Positions 34,995-43,275 of a DNA stretch of 64,000 nt are shown in pieces. The position numbers were made by a program, and so were the translations under genes. Each line of letters opens with the position of its first letter. Position 1 is the stretch's first letter. This stretch comes from Ruminococcus flavefaciens. Its GTDB lineage: Bacteria > Bacillota > Clostridia > Oscillospirales > Ruminococcaceae. Location: contig JAMPGO010000001.1 in NCBI GenBank assembly GCA_023663905.1, positions 830,113-894,112 of the forward strand. Direction: 5' to 3'. The notes under the pieces are model-generated. The model ran no database searches. It worked only from the letters and a program-made list of their open reading frames with translations, and was not told the DNA's origin.

Positions 34995-35672
34995 ATGAAA
35001 ACTTTTGGAATCATCGGAGCTATGCCGTCCGAGCTTGCCGACATCAGGAGAATGCTCGGAGAGGGCGAAGTCAGGCGCATTTCGGGATTTGATTTCCACA
35101 TCAACACCTACAAGGGCAATATCCTCGTGAATGCCTGCTGTGGTATCGCAAAGGTCAATTCCGCACTCTGCACGCAGGTTATGATTGACAACTTCAAGCC
35201 CGATTACGTCATCAACACAGGTGTTGCGGGCGGAATGAACAGCGCCGTAAAGGTCTGCGACATCGTAATCTCGACGGACGTCCTTCCGCACGACCTCGAT
35301 TTGCACTTCCTGAACGACTATCCGCCGTACTGCGGTATATTCAAGGCTGACGAGGTTCTTATCGAGACCGCAGAGAAGATATGCACCGCAAACGGAATCA
35401 ACAGCTTCCGTGGAAGAATCGTTTCGGGCGAAGCGTTTATTTCCGATAATGCCGTAAAAGCCGATATTCAGGCGAGATTCAATCCCTATGCCGTTGATAT
35501 GGAAAGCACAGCCGTAGGTCACGCCTGCTATATGAACAGCGTGCCGTTCGTAAGCGTGCGCTGTATCTCCGACAATGCCGATGACGACGGAGCAATGTCT
35601 TTTGACGAGTTCGAGAAGATTGCCGCAAAGAGGGTCGCCGAAATCGTGCTGGAAATGACAGAGAATCTGTAA
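34995..35672 (+). CDS. mtnN: 5'-methylthioadenosine/S-adenosylhomocysteine nucleosidase
   Basis: The 225-residue enzyme cleaves adenine from methylthioadenosine and S-adenosylhomocysteine, recycling products of methylation. Motifs are IGAMPSEL at the start, NTGVAGGM, VDMESTAVGHAC (ribose-binding Met-Glu) and RCISDNADDD (catalytic Asp). ATG 34995 follows GGAGAAT. The final part of the gene (CCGCAAAGAGGGTCGCCGA, 35623-35641) recurs in the repeat array downstream. It shares its promoter sequence with fhs, another one-carbon gene. Confidence 0.93.
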   Translation: MKTFGIIGAMPSELADIRRMLGEGEVRRISGFDFHINTYKGNILVNACCGIAKVNSALCTQVMIDNFKPDYVINTGVAGGMNSAVKVCDIVISTDVLPHDLDLHFLNDYPPYCGIFKADEVLIETAEKICTANGINSFRGRIVSGEAFISDNAVKADIQARFNPYAVDMESTAVGHACYMNSVPFVSVRCISDNADDDGAMSFDEFEKIAAKRVAEIVLEMTENL

Positions 35673-35689
35673 ACCGCAAGCCCTTGTTT

Positions 35690-36235
35690 CGTGCCGATTC
35701 AGTTAACGGCGAATGCAATAGCCCCGACGATTCCGCAAGATAATCGCCGAGAAGCCGTAAACCCAAGCCACTTGTTTCGTGCCGATTCAGCTTACGGCGA
35801 ATGCAATAGCCTTGACGATTCCGCAAAGAGAATCGCCGAGAGCCGTAAATCACAAGCCACTTGTTTCGTGCCGATTCAGTTGACGGCGAATGCGATAGCC
35901 CTGACGATTCCGCAAGAGAGTCGCCGAAATCTGTAAACCGCAAGCCGTTTTTTCGTGCCGATTCAGTTGACGGCGAATGCGATAGCCCCGACGATTCCGC
36001 AAAGAGGGTCGCCGAGAATCCGTAATCCGCAAGCCACGTGCCGACAACGGTATTCTTGCGCTCGGCCGTGCCGATTCAGCTTACGGAGAGACCATAACCG
36101 TGACGATTCTGCCAAGATAATCGCCGAGAATCCGTAAACCGCAAGCCGTTGTTTCGTGCCGATTCAGCGAGAGACCATAACCCTTGACGATTCCGCCAAG
36201 AGAATCGCCGAAATCTGTAAACCACAAACCACTGA
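35690..36235 (+). repeat. degenerate tandem repeat array, six units of about 88 bases
   Basis: Units begin with CGTGCCGATTCAG at 35690, 35778, 35867, 35954, 36067 and 36155. Most are 87-89 bases; the fourth-to-fifth step is 113 because of an extra segment. Each unit contains a part matching the 3' end of mtnN (CCGCAAAGAGGGTCGCCGA at 35997-36015 is identical to 35623-35641) and a part matching the inside of the dockerin gene (36067-36102 matches 36400-36435 at 34 of 36 bases). Stops occur in the frames I checked and I see no gene in the 583 bases between mtnN and the dockerin gene. It is a repeat array, not CRISPR. Confidence 0.85.
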
Positions 36236-36255
36236 CGTTTAAAGGAGACGATATT

Positions 36256-37155
36256 ATGAAGAAATTATCAGCAATCCTGTCAGCCGTAGTCCTGACAGCA
36301 GGTATGACATCAGCCCTGACTTCCAACGCAGACTACGTCCCTTCGCTCTATTTCGTACCGCACGCAGAGACAGCCGACGACGGTACTCTTGTACTCAACC
36401 GTGCCGATTTAGCTGACGGAGAGACCATAACCGTGGACGTTTTCATTGACGACGAGAGCAAATCCTGCTGGAGCGTTGACCCGAAGTGGAAGTGCGCAAG
36501 CGAGTACATAACTCTCGACAACGTGATTGACCCGCAAGTGCCGTATATCCCGTATGCCTATGCCGAAATCAAGAACGGCGAGCTGGGCAGAATCAGGCAC
36601 GTTACAGCCTGCGGACAGGACAGAGAGCTTAACACGATGTTCTTTACCTGCGATTTGGGTACGCTCTACACCGATGGCTCTCCGCTTACACCTTACGGCG
36701 AAAATACGAGCGATTATGCCCTCACGAGCTTCGATATGATTATCAGCCCCGATATTCCCGTGGGCGAATACGATGTACACTTCCTGACACAGCCCGAGGA
36801 TTACGCAGACCAGCGCTGTACGAGCGTTTCCGTGCGCACGGAAGAGGGCAGTGTTACGGAAATCCCGAACGTGACGAGCCTGCGTATCGTGGTGAAAGGC
36901 GACGCGCTCAAGGGCGATGTCAACGGCGACGGTATGATTACAGCGCTGGATGCCACAGAGGTGCTTAAAGCCTATTCTGCGTTCTCAACAGGCGGAGAAA
37001 GTACACTTGACGAGGAGCAGACCTGGTGTGCGGATGTAAATTCCGACGGAAATGTTGATTCCAGCGACGCTTCGAAAATCCTCGCCTACTATTCCTACCT
37101 CTCCACTGCTGAGGGCGATATTGTCGGTATCGAGGAGTTTATCGCTAACAGATAA
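36256..37155 (+). CDS. secreted dockerin-domain protein
   Basis: The 299-residue protein has a signal peptide (KKLSAILSAVVLTAGMTSA, cleavage near residue 25), a beta-rich middle region of about 190 residues (residues 27-215) of uncertain family, and a C-terminal type I-like dockerin. The dockerin has two calcium-loop repeats, DVNGDGMITALDATEVLKAY and DVNSDGNVDSSDASKILAYY. It would dock onto a cohesin, as in cellulosomes of Ruminococcus. No catalytic glycoside hydrolase domain is recognised; the middle region may be a cohesin-like or carbohydrate-binding fold. AAAGGAG precedes ATG 36256. It lies just after the repeat array, which shares sequence with its codons 49-60. Confidence 0.85.
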   Translation: MKKLSAILSAVVLTAGMTSALTSNADYVPSLYFVPHAETADDGTLVLNRADLADGETITVDVFIDDESKSCWSVDPKWKCASEYITLDNVIDPQVPYIPYAYAEIKNGELGRIRHVTACGQDRELNTMFFTCDLGTLYTDGSPLTPYGENTSDYALTSFDMIISPDIPVGEYDVHFLTQPEDYADQRCTSVSVRTEEGSVTEIPNVTSLRIVVKGDALKGDVNGDGMITALDATEVLKAYSAFSTGGESTLDEEQTWCADVNSDGNVDSSDASKILAYYSYLSTAEGDIVGIEEFIANR

Positions 37156-37168
37156 CATAACAAAAAAA

Positions 37169-37200
37169 CGTTCCCTTTTTTCAGAGGGAACGCTTTTTTT
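37169..37200 (+). terminator. terminator of the dockerin gene
   Basis: CGTTCCCT (37169-37176) pairs with AGGGAACG (37185-37192), followed by CTTTTTTT. A close relative of the terminator at 33429. Confidence 0.85.
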
Positions 37201-37316
37201 GTCCGTAAAGAAATTGGAGAAAGCTCACGGACGAAATAGAAAACATATTACCACATCAGGCACAGAATTGCTTCTGCGCTGAGGAGGACGTGAGTAAGAG
37301 ATACCCGAGGTATCAT

Positions 37317-38582
37317 TCAGACAGCTGTAAAAGCATTTTTCAGGTCGCTGAGAATATCGTCGATATTTTCCAGACCGACGGAGAGGCGAATCATACCGCC
37401 GTTTATTCCCGCAGCAACAAGCTGTTCGTCGGTAAGCTGGCGGTGGGTAGCGCTGGCAGGGTGAAGAACGCACGTTCTTATATCGGCAACGTGTACCTCG
37501 TTTGAAGCGAGACTGAGCGAATCCATAAACTTCACAGCCGTATCACGACCGCCCTTGATTACGAACGAAATAACACCGCTCGTGCCGTCGGGAAGGTACT
37601 TTTCGGCAAGTGCGTGGTAGGGATTGCTCGGCAGGGCAGGGTAGTTCACGCTCTCAACCTTGTCGTTGGATTCGAGATACTCGGCAACAGCCATAGCATT
37701 TTTGCAGTAGCGCTCCATACGTACAGCGAGAGTTTCAAGCCCGAGATTGAGGTAAAAAGCGGACTGTGCGGACGGATAACAGCCGAAATCACGCATTAAC
37801 TGCATACGAGCCTTGACGATGTAAGCTATTTTGCCGTAAGCCTGCGTGTAGACAAGTCCGTGGTAGCTCTCGTCGGGTTCGGTAAACTCAGGGAACTTGC
37901 CGTTCGCCCAGTTGAAATTGCCCGAATCAACGATAACACCGCCGACCTGCACAGCGTGACCGTCCATATATTTGGAAGTGGAGTGGATAACAATGTCTGC
38001 GCCGTGTTCAATGGGACGGCAGAGAACAGGAGTCGGGAATGTATTGTCCACGATGAGCGGAACGCTGTTCTCGTGGGCGATTTTAGCGAATTTCTCTATA
38101 TCAAGCACAGTTAGTGCGGGGTTTGCGATAGTCTCGCCGAAAACAGCCTTGGTATTCGGCTTGAAAGCGCTCCTGATTTCGTCCTCGGAAGCGTCGGGGC
38201 TTACGAAAATGCATTCGATACCCATTTTCTTGAAAGTAACGGCGAAAAGGTTGATAGTACCGCCGTAAACGGTAGCAGTGGAAATAAAGCTGTCGCCTGA
38301 CTGGAGAATATTGAGCATAGCGCACATCGTCGCAGCCTGTCCGCTCGAAGTACACATCGCACCCACACCGCCTTCGAGGTCGGCAATCTTATCCTCGACA
38401 GCCATAACCGTCGGATTCTCGAAGCGTGAGTAAATCAGGCTTTTTGTCGGGTCGTCGAAAACACCCGCAACATCGTCGGTTGAATCGTAAACGTATGTGG
38501 TACTCTGAACAATCGGCACAACTCTCGGCTCGGTATTCTTTGGTGTATAGCCCGAGTGAAGGCATTTTGTCTCAATTTTCAT
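37317..38582 (-). CDS. metY: O-acetylhomoserine sulfhydrylase
   Basis: The 421-residue PLP enzyme of the Cys/Met metabolism family makes homocysteine from O-acetylhomoserine and sulfide. Motifs include TKCLHSGYTPKNTEPRVVPI, YSRFENPTVMAVEDKIADLEGG, SSGQAATMCAML, VDNTFPTPVLCRPIEHGADIV and the PLP lysine in HSTSKYMDGHA near residue 205. Length matches MetY (about 425) rather than MetB/MetC (about 380). ATG 38582 follows CAGGAGGA. It overlaps the upstream HD gene by 11 bases. I see no SAM riboswitch upstream. Confidence 0.93.
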   Translation of the reverse strand: MKIETKCLHSGYTPKNTEPRVVPIVQSTTYVYDSTDDVAGVFDDPTKSLIYSRFENPTVMAVEDKIADLEGGVGAMCTSSGQAATMCAMLNILQSGDSFISTATVYGGTINLFAVTFKKMGIECIFVSPDASEDEIRSAFKPNTKAVFGETIANPALTVLDIEKFAKIAHENSVPLIVDNTFPTPVLCRPIEHGADIVIHSTSKYMDGHAVQVGGVIVDSGNFNWANGKFPEFTEPDESYHGLVYTQAYGKIAYIVKARMQLMRDFGCYPSAQSAFYLNLGLETLAVRMERYCKNAMAVAEYLESNDKVESVNYPALPSNPYHALAEKYLPDGTSGVISFVIKGGRDTAVKFMDSLSLASNEVHVADIRTCVLHPASATHRQLTDEQLVAAGINGGMIRLSVGLENIDDILSDLKNAFTAV

Positions 38583-39090
38583 AGGGATTCCTCCTGATAC
38601 GGATAATTTTCTGCACTTTCGGAACGCAAAATTCCAGAACGGCGCAGTATTTGTCAACAAAAGTAATTATATAAGTCTCTTTGTAGCTCGGCTTTGCGGT
38701 AGTAACAGGCCACATATGCTTCTGAATGATGTCCTGTTCTTTTGGCGAAATATCGGTTAAAAGCCGTGCGTTGCGGAGTGCAATGTCGGAATGCTTCTTG
38801 CTGTGGCTGGGCTGACCTTTTGTTTTGCTCGAATTATAGCGTTTGCGGTCGTAATAGAAAAGGTCGTGGAGAAGCCCTGCTCTGGCGGCGGAACGTGCGT
38901 CGAGATGAAACAGACGGCACAGTTGATAGCCGTAGTACGAAACATTGAGGCAGTGCTGGAATCTCGTCGTGGAAATATGATGAGTGATACCCTTTAGCCG
39001 TTCAAGCTCGGGCGAATCGATAATATCGTCAACGCACATATAAAAAACGGTGTCCGTAAGCTCTTTGTGCGAGCAGATAGCTTTAAGCAT
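38572..39090 (-). CDS. HD-domain protein (putative phosphohydrolase)
   Basis: The 172-residue protein has the HD metal site pattern: a histidine in TTRFQHCLNVSYYGY, the HD pair in AGLLHDLFYYD, a later KHSDIALRNA, and a histidine/aspartate near the end (TFVDKYCAV). Small clostridial HD proteins of this type are often annotated as phosphohydrolases; the substrate is unknown. ATG 39090 is eight bases after AGGGAG. It is the first gene of the unit with metY and has a consensus promoter. Translational overlap with metY suggests coordinated expression. Confidence 0.85.
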   Translation of the reverse strand: MLKAICSHKELTDTVFYMCVDDIIDSPELERLKGITHHISTTRFQHCLNVSYYGYQLCRLFHLDARSAARAGLLHDLFYYDRKRYNSSKTKGQPSHSKKHSDIALRNARLLTDISPKEQDIIQKHMWPVTTAKPSYKETYIITFVDKYCAVLEFCVPKVQKIIRIRRNPYEN

Positions 39091-39133
39091 AGACAAATCT
39101 CCCTTGCAAAGATTAGTTATAAGCTCCTAACAC

Positions 39134-39162
39134 ATTATACAACATAATTTCGGATTTGTCAA
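39134..39162 (-). promoter_or_regulatory. promoter of the HD-metY unit
   Basis: On the minus strand: TTGACA (39162-39157), 17 bases, TATAAT (39139-39134). It faces away from the lipoprotein promoter at 39235. Confidence 0.85.
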
Positions 39163-39234
39163 TAGTAAATTGTGACAAAATTATGTCTTTTTGTGATAAA
39201 AAGATGAACTATTGATTACAATTTGCCATTAATC

Positions 39235-39263
39235 TTGACAAACCGTGATTTGTTGTGTATAAT
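39235..39263 (+). promoter_or_regulatory. promoter of the cohesin-like lipoprotein gene
   Basis: TTGACA (39235-39240), 17 bases, TATAAT (39258-39263), a perfect consensus promoter; the gene starts about 50 bases after the expected start site. Confidence 0.85.
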
Positions 39264-39321
39264 ATATGTAAGGTGCAGAGGGTTCACCCTGCAAAAAGAC
39301 ATTCTGAAAGGATACGGAAAT

Positions 39322-40296
39322 ATGAAGAACATAACTAAAAAAATTATTGCGATTTTCGCTGTTCTCTGCGTTGCTATGACGAGTATGGCTTCCTGCGGAG
39401 ACAAGAAGAATGAAAGCTCAAGTACATCTGATTCGGGCAATGAAGCCGTTATGCAGTACCCGCTTTCTATCGGCGCTGCCAATGACGAAAATGACCTTGC
39501 CCTTGACGACCCGAACGCAGACCTTATGGGCGACGACCCTGTTGCAGAATCAACATCCGCCACAACAAAGAAGTCTGCCGATATAGCTCCCGAAACGACT
39601 GTACAGACAGTAACCGAAGCAGGCGGACAGCCCGTTACCGAGGTTGTTACCGTTACAAACGCAGACGGCGAGGTTCAGACGGATTCGAATAACCAGCCTG
39701 TAACCGAGACTGTTGTTGTTACCGAGGTTGTTACGGTTACGGATTCTGCTTCGGAAAGCACTCCTGCCGAATCTTCCGATAACGGCGCACAGGAATCCAC
39801 AAACGCACAGGCTTCCGACGAGTACAAGTCCAAGAACGACGGCAGATACGCTATGTGGCTTGACTGCTCAAAGGATGAGAATTTCTACTTCGAGGACGCT
39901 ATGCTTAAGGCTACCTTTAAGGTAAAAGAGGGTATTCCCGACGGCGACTATAAAATCAGAATCTCACCCGACCTCTCCGATGTTAACGCTGTTTCAGTTA
40001 AGCCCGCAAAGGTTGTTGACGGTACTATCAGAGTAAACAACGGCGAAATCGAGGCTGTTGACCTCTCGGGCGAAACAGGCGATTACATCTTCTACGGCGA
40101 CAATGTTGCCTGCAAGCAGGGCGAGACGTTTGATTTCAACATCAACATCAAGAACAACAAGGGTCTCGTTGCATTCGTAATCTGGTTCTACTTCGACGGC
40201 AATGCTTTTGAGTTCGTTGACGCAGGCGCTACGGGCGAATTTGAGGAAGTTGCAAGACAGACCGAAATCGGAAGCGGTAATAAGATTGCTGAATAA
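39322..40296 (+). CDS. surface lipoprotein with cohesin-like C-terminal domain
   Basis: The 324-residue protein has a lipoprotein signal peptide ending MASC (lipidated Cys near residue 26). A Thr/Val-rich low-complexity stalk follows, with repeated VTEVVTVT blocks (about residues 95-150), then a Ser/Glu linker. The C-terminal 150 residues contain a beta-sandwich-like stretch: GETFDFNINIKNNKGLVAFVIWFYFDGNAFEFV resembles strands of cohesin domains (pattern read in parts). Its end comes soon after, so only a partial or variant cohesin is present. AAAGG precedes ATG 39322. It could display or bind dockerin proteins on the surface; this is inference. Confidence 0.65.
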   Translation: MKNITKKIIAIFAVLCVAMTSMASCGDKKNESSSTSDSGNEAVMQYPLSIGAANDENDLALDDPNADLMGDDPVAESTSATTKKSADIAPETTVQTVTEAGGQPVTEVVTVTNADGEVQTDSNNQPVTETVVVTEVVTVTDSASESTPAESSDNGAQESTNAQASDEYKSKNDGRYAMWLDCSKDENFYFEDAMLKATFKVKEGIPDGDYKIRISPDLSDVNAVSVKPAKVVDGTIRVNNGEIEAVDLSGETGDYIFYGDNVACKQGETFDFNINIKNNKGLVAFVIWFYFDGNAFEFVDAGATGEFEEVARQTEIGSGNKIAE

Positions 40297-40302
40297 ATCA
40301 AA

Positions 40303-40335
40303 AAATCCCTCTTTTTCAGAGGGATTTGTTTTTTT
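40303..40335. terminator. bidirectional terminator between lipoprotein and HTH genes
   Basis: AAATCCCTCT (40303-40312) pairs with AGAGGGATTT (40318-40327), with a T run after and A run before, serving both convergent genes. Confidence 0.85.
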
Positions 40336-40939
40336 ATTTCGTAAGAACGTGCTTGCAGAGCGTTGACTTGTGGCACTTCGGGCATTTCAGCTTTCTTCTC
40401 GTGATTGTGTGTATGCCCATAATGTATGCCTTGTAATCAGGCACAAAACGGTGGTGGCATTCCGCACACTCGAATGCACCTGCGCCTGCGTCAAGCATAC
40501 AGGTTACGGCAAAGCCGATAGCGAACGTGATTACGGCAACGGCAATGAGAAGCACTCTTGTCCAAGTCTCCATTTCAAGCTCGGCAGATACGGCAATCAG
40601 CGTTACGGGTGCGATAAGCGTGATTCCTGCTGTAAGTGACGATAAAACAATCTTCTTCTTGCTCTCCTGAGCTTCCTGTACTAAATTCATCATATTTTCC
40701 TCCGCTTTCTTCTTATAATCTGTTTCAGATACTCTCTCGCCCGACAGCAGGTCGTTGACTGTGATTTCAAGCTCACTGCACAACGGAAGCATAAGCGATA
40801 CCTCGGGAAGCCCTTTTCCGCATTCCCATTTTGAAACGGTCTTGTCGCTGATACAAAGCTTCTCTGCGAGCTGTTTCTGGGTGAGTTTTTTTTCTTTTCT
40901 GGTCTCGGCAATAAACCTGCCGATTTTTTCCTGATTCAT
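40334..40939 (-). CDS. HTH membrane regulator with C-terminal zinc ribbon
   Basis: The 201-residue protein has an N-terminal Cro/C1 helix-turn-helix (IGRFIAETRKEKKLTQKQLAEKLCISDKTVSKWECGKGLPEVS, read in parts), two transmembrane helices (about 98-118 and 127-148), and a terminal zinc ribbon with CAEC and CPKC. The combination occurs in Clostridia but its signal is unknown. AAAGGAGG precedes the ATG. Upstream, CGGAACGTAG (40997-41006) and CTACGCTCCG (41020-41029) form an inverted repeat that is a good candidate for autoregulation. Confidence 0.8.
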   Translation of the reverse strand: MNQEKIGRFIAETRKEKKLTQKQLAEKLCISDKTVSKWECGKGLPEVSLMLPLCSELEITVNDLLSGERVSETDYKKKAEENMMNLVQEAQESKKKIVLSSLTAGITLIAPVTLIAVSAELEMETWTRVLLIAVAVITFAIGFAVTCMLDAGAGAFECAECHHRFVPDYKAYIMGIHTITRRKLKCPKCHKSTLCKHVLTK

Positions 40940-40996
40940 CGGATGTCCTCCTTTCTGACTCTAATTATACGCTCAAATTCCGCAAAAGTACACTCA

Positions 40997-41029
40997 CGGA
41001 ACGTAGAATTTTGCCGTATCTACGCTCCG
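40997..41029. promoter_or_regulatory. inverted repeat upstream of the HTH/zinc-ribbon gene
   Basis: CGGAACGTAG (40997-41006) and CTACGCTCCG (41020-41029) match in nine of ten paired positions, about 60 bases before the HTH start codon, next to a TATAAT-like -10 box. Likely operator of the HTH regulator. Confidence 0.5.
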
Positions 41030-41048
41030 TAGAGTACGTATTACAGCC

Positions 41049-41083
41049 AAAAAAGTCCCTCTGCAAGATACAGAGGGATTTTT
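41049..41083. terminator. terminator after the cytidylate-kinase-like gene
   Basis: TCCCTCTG (41056-41063) pairs with CAGAGGGA (41071-41078). On the minus strand the stem is followed by a T-rich run (41055-41049), terminating the unit that reads from 43051. Confidence 0.75.
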
Positions 41084-41084
41084 G

Positions 41085-41678
41085 TTACTTGCTCATACGA
41101 GCCTTGATATAGTCCTCGAGAAAATCAATGGTCTTGTCGATACCGAGACGACTGCTGTTGACCGTGAGGTCGTATAATCTTGAATCGCCCCAGTGAAGTC
41201 CGACGTGGTAGTTGTGGTAGCGCTTTCTCTTCTTGTCCTTCTTGGCAATGAAGTCCTTCGCTTCGCTCTCGCTCATCTCATAGACCTGCATAACACGCTT
41301 GATTTTGCACTCCATATCGCCGATGACGAAGAGCGAAACGAGGCAGTCAAAATCACGGAGCTTGCTTTCGGAACATCTTCCGACAACAACAAACGATTCA
41401 CCGCTCTCAGCCTTTTTTCGGATGAAATCGAACTGCATTTCAGCAACATTGTCCTCGATAGAGTTGCTGAATCCACGGACACGGCGAGAAGTAAGACGGG
41501 ATTTCGGAGCTTCGTCAAGAGCTTCGATTTCTGCGTGCGTCATACCTGTCTTGTCGGCGATTTCTGTAATAAGATGACGGTCGTAAATCGGGAGAGAGAA
41601 TCTTTTTGCGAGTTCTTCGGCGATAACACGTCCACCGCTTCCAAATTCACGTCCGACTGAAATAATAACCTGCGACAT
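41085..41678 (-). CDS. cytidylate kinase-like family protein
   Basis: The 197-residue P-loop protein begins IISVGREFGSGGRVIAEELAKRF, the pattern of the Cytidylate_kin2 family, where the P-loop reads GREFGSGG. Further markers are YDRHLITEIA, VVGRCSE and the basic RVMQVYEMSESEA and KDKKRKRYHNYH lid regions. Members are often found as uncharacterised kinases in Clostridia, distinct from the true cytidylate kinase Cmk. It follows the ion transporter by 20 bases and is probably cotranscribed. Confidence 0.85.
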   Translation of the reverse strand: MSQVIISVGREFGSGGRVIAEELAKRFSLPIYDRHLITEIADKTGMTHAEIEALDEAPKSRLTSRRVRGFSNSIEDNVAEMQFDFIRKKAESGESFVVVGRCSESKLRDFDCLVSLFVIGDMECKIKRVMQVYEMSESEAKDFIAKKDKKRKRYHNYHVGLHWGDSRLYDLTVNSSRLGIDKTIDFLEDYIKARMSK

Positions 41679-41698
41679 AATCCAATCCTCCTGTTATA

Positions 41699-43051
41699 TT
41701 ATAAGTATCTGAAGAAGATATATGCGGTTGAGATAACAAGAACGATAACGGTTGCGGGTGCGAGCTTAGCGCAGTATCTTCCCCAGCTTACCGGATAGCC
41801 GTTCTTTGCGGCAACGGAAGTACCGACAACGTTTGCGGAAGCTCCGATAGGTGTTGCACTACCGCCGATGTCAGTACCGAGCGAGAGAGTCCACGCAAGT
41901 GTGTTAATCGGCACACCTGTTGTAGCGGCAAGGCTCTGGATAACGGGAACCATTGTTGCGGCGAACGGAATGTTATCGACAAATGCGCTGGCGATTGCCG
42001 ATACCCAAAGGATGATAGCAACCATAATATAGGCATTTCCTCCGCTTATATCGCCGATGAAGTCTGCGATGTATTTGAGGATTCCTGTCTCTTCAAGTCC
42101 TCCTACGACTACGAAAAGTCCGACGAAGAAGAGAATCGTCTTATAATCAACCTTCTTGAGAAGCTCGAGAGCGTCCTTTGCGAATGCGATGAGGGTTATA
42201 ACGGCGATAAACAGTCCGATTGTGGCAACCGTCAGGTGCGTTGCGGAGTGAGATACGAGCAGGATGACTGCAAGTCCGAAAATAACACTGCTGATGATAA
42301 ATTCCTTCTTGTTTGTGATTGCCGTTGACGGGTCAGGAAGCTTGGACATATCAACAGGCTCGTTCGTCTTGGAAGCGAGTTCCTTTCTGAATGCGAAATA
42401 GAAGAAAACAATCGTGAATACAAGGCAGATTCCTGCGCACACGCCTGTATTTGTAAGGAAGTCGAAGAATGAGAATCCGAGAGAAGTTCCGACGATGATA
42501 TTAGGCGGGTCACCGCACATTGTAGCCGAACCGCCGAGGTTTGCGCAGAAGATTTCGGATAGAATCATCGGTATCGGATTGAAGTGAAGAAGCTGTGCAA
42601 GCTCGATAGTTACAGCGGCGAGGAACATAATAACCGTGATACTGTCGATGAACATAGACAGTACAGCCGCCATAATCATAAATGTTATGAATATCGGGAT
42701 AGTCTTGCACTTTACGAGGAATGCAATCTTCATACAGAGCCAGCGGAAGAATCCCGCTTTTGCCATTCCTTCAACCATAACCATCATACCTGCGATGAAG
42801 AGAATAGTCGCCCAGTTGATGCCTTTGCTTTCGCTCTCCGTTACCTGATACCAGAACTCGGTTTTAACGAAGTCCCGGATAGCGAGGGTCTGCCAGATTG
42901 CAGAACCGCTTCTCATACATATGCCGAAAACAATGACGAGAGTGAGCAGTCCACAGCCGAGCGTTACGATATGCCTTTCAATCTTATCCATTACAATCAT
43001 AAGGAACATTGCAACGAATATGATGACGGCAAAGATTTGTGCTGCCAACAT
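41699..43051 (-). CDS. ArsB/NhaD/SLC13-superfamily ion transporter
   Basis: The 450-residue membrane protein belongs to the ion transporter superfamily: about eleven transmembrane helices and two inverted repeat signatures, FCANLGGSATMCGDPPNIIVG in the first half and SLGTDIGGSATPIGASANVVG in the second (read in parts). These carry the ion-binding asparagine and threonine residues. Substrate could be arsenite, sodium or a dicarboxylate; sequence alone does not decide. ATG 43051 follows TGGAGG. Own promoter at 43094-43122. Confidence 0.88.
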   Translation of the reverse strand: MLAAQIFAVIIFVAMFLMIVMDKIERHIVTLGCGLLTLVIVFGICMRSGSAIWQTLAIRDFVKTEFWYQVTESESKGINWATILFIAGMMVMVEGMAKAGFFRWLCMKIAFLVKCKTIPIFITFMIMAAVLSMFIDSITVIMFLAAVTIELAQLLHFNPIPMILSEIFCANLGGSATMCGDPPNIIVGTSLGFSFFDFLTNTGVCAGICLVFTIVFFYFAFRKELASKTNEPVDMSKLPDPSTAITNKKEFIISSVIFGLAVILLVSHSATHLTVATIGLFIAVITLIAFAKDALELLKKVDYKTILFFVGLFVVVGGLEETGILKYIADFIGDISGGNAYIMVAIILWVSAIASAFVDNIPFAATMVPVIQSLAATTGVPINTLAWTLSLGTDIGGSATPIGASANVVGTSVAAKNGYPVSWGRYCAKLAPATVIVLVISTAYIFFRYL

Positions 43052-43093
43052 ATAGATACCTCCATATAAAATAAATTTAATCACCAATTGACA

Positions 43094-43122
43094 ATTATAG
43101 CACATTTTTACAGATTTTTCAA
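43094..43122 (-). promoter_or_regulatory. promoter of the ion transporter gene
   Basis: On the minus strand: TTGAAA (43122-43117), 17 bases, TATAAT (43099-43094), with TG upstream of the -10 box. Confidence 0.8.
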
Positions 43123-43217
43123 GAATTTTCTGCGAGTTTTTTATTTTTGGTGAATATTATCCGATTATTTGACTAAAAATCCAAAAAACTGGTATATTTA
43201 TTCACACGGACATTATA

Positions 43218-43249
43218 ATACCCTCCCTGAACGTTTTCAGGAAGGGTAT
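43218..43249 (-). terminator. hairpin downstream of glnN
   Basis: ATACCCTCCCTGA (43218-43230) pairs with TCAGGAAGGGTAT (43237-43249). It follows the glnN stop and probably ends that transcript, although the T tract on the minus strand is weak. Confidence 0.55.
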
Positions 43250-43275
43250 ATATGGGGAGAAAAGTAGATGTCTTA

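Noticed and set aside
35690-36235. CRISPR array
   Set aside because: Units are contiguous and about 88 bases long with no unique spacers, and they match the flanking genes; no cas genes are present.
38583-39090. SAM or other riboswitch upstream of metY or HD gene
   Set aside because: metY overlaps the HD gene and the HD leader is short; no S-box or similar motif is visible.
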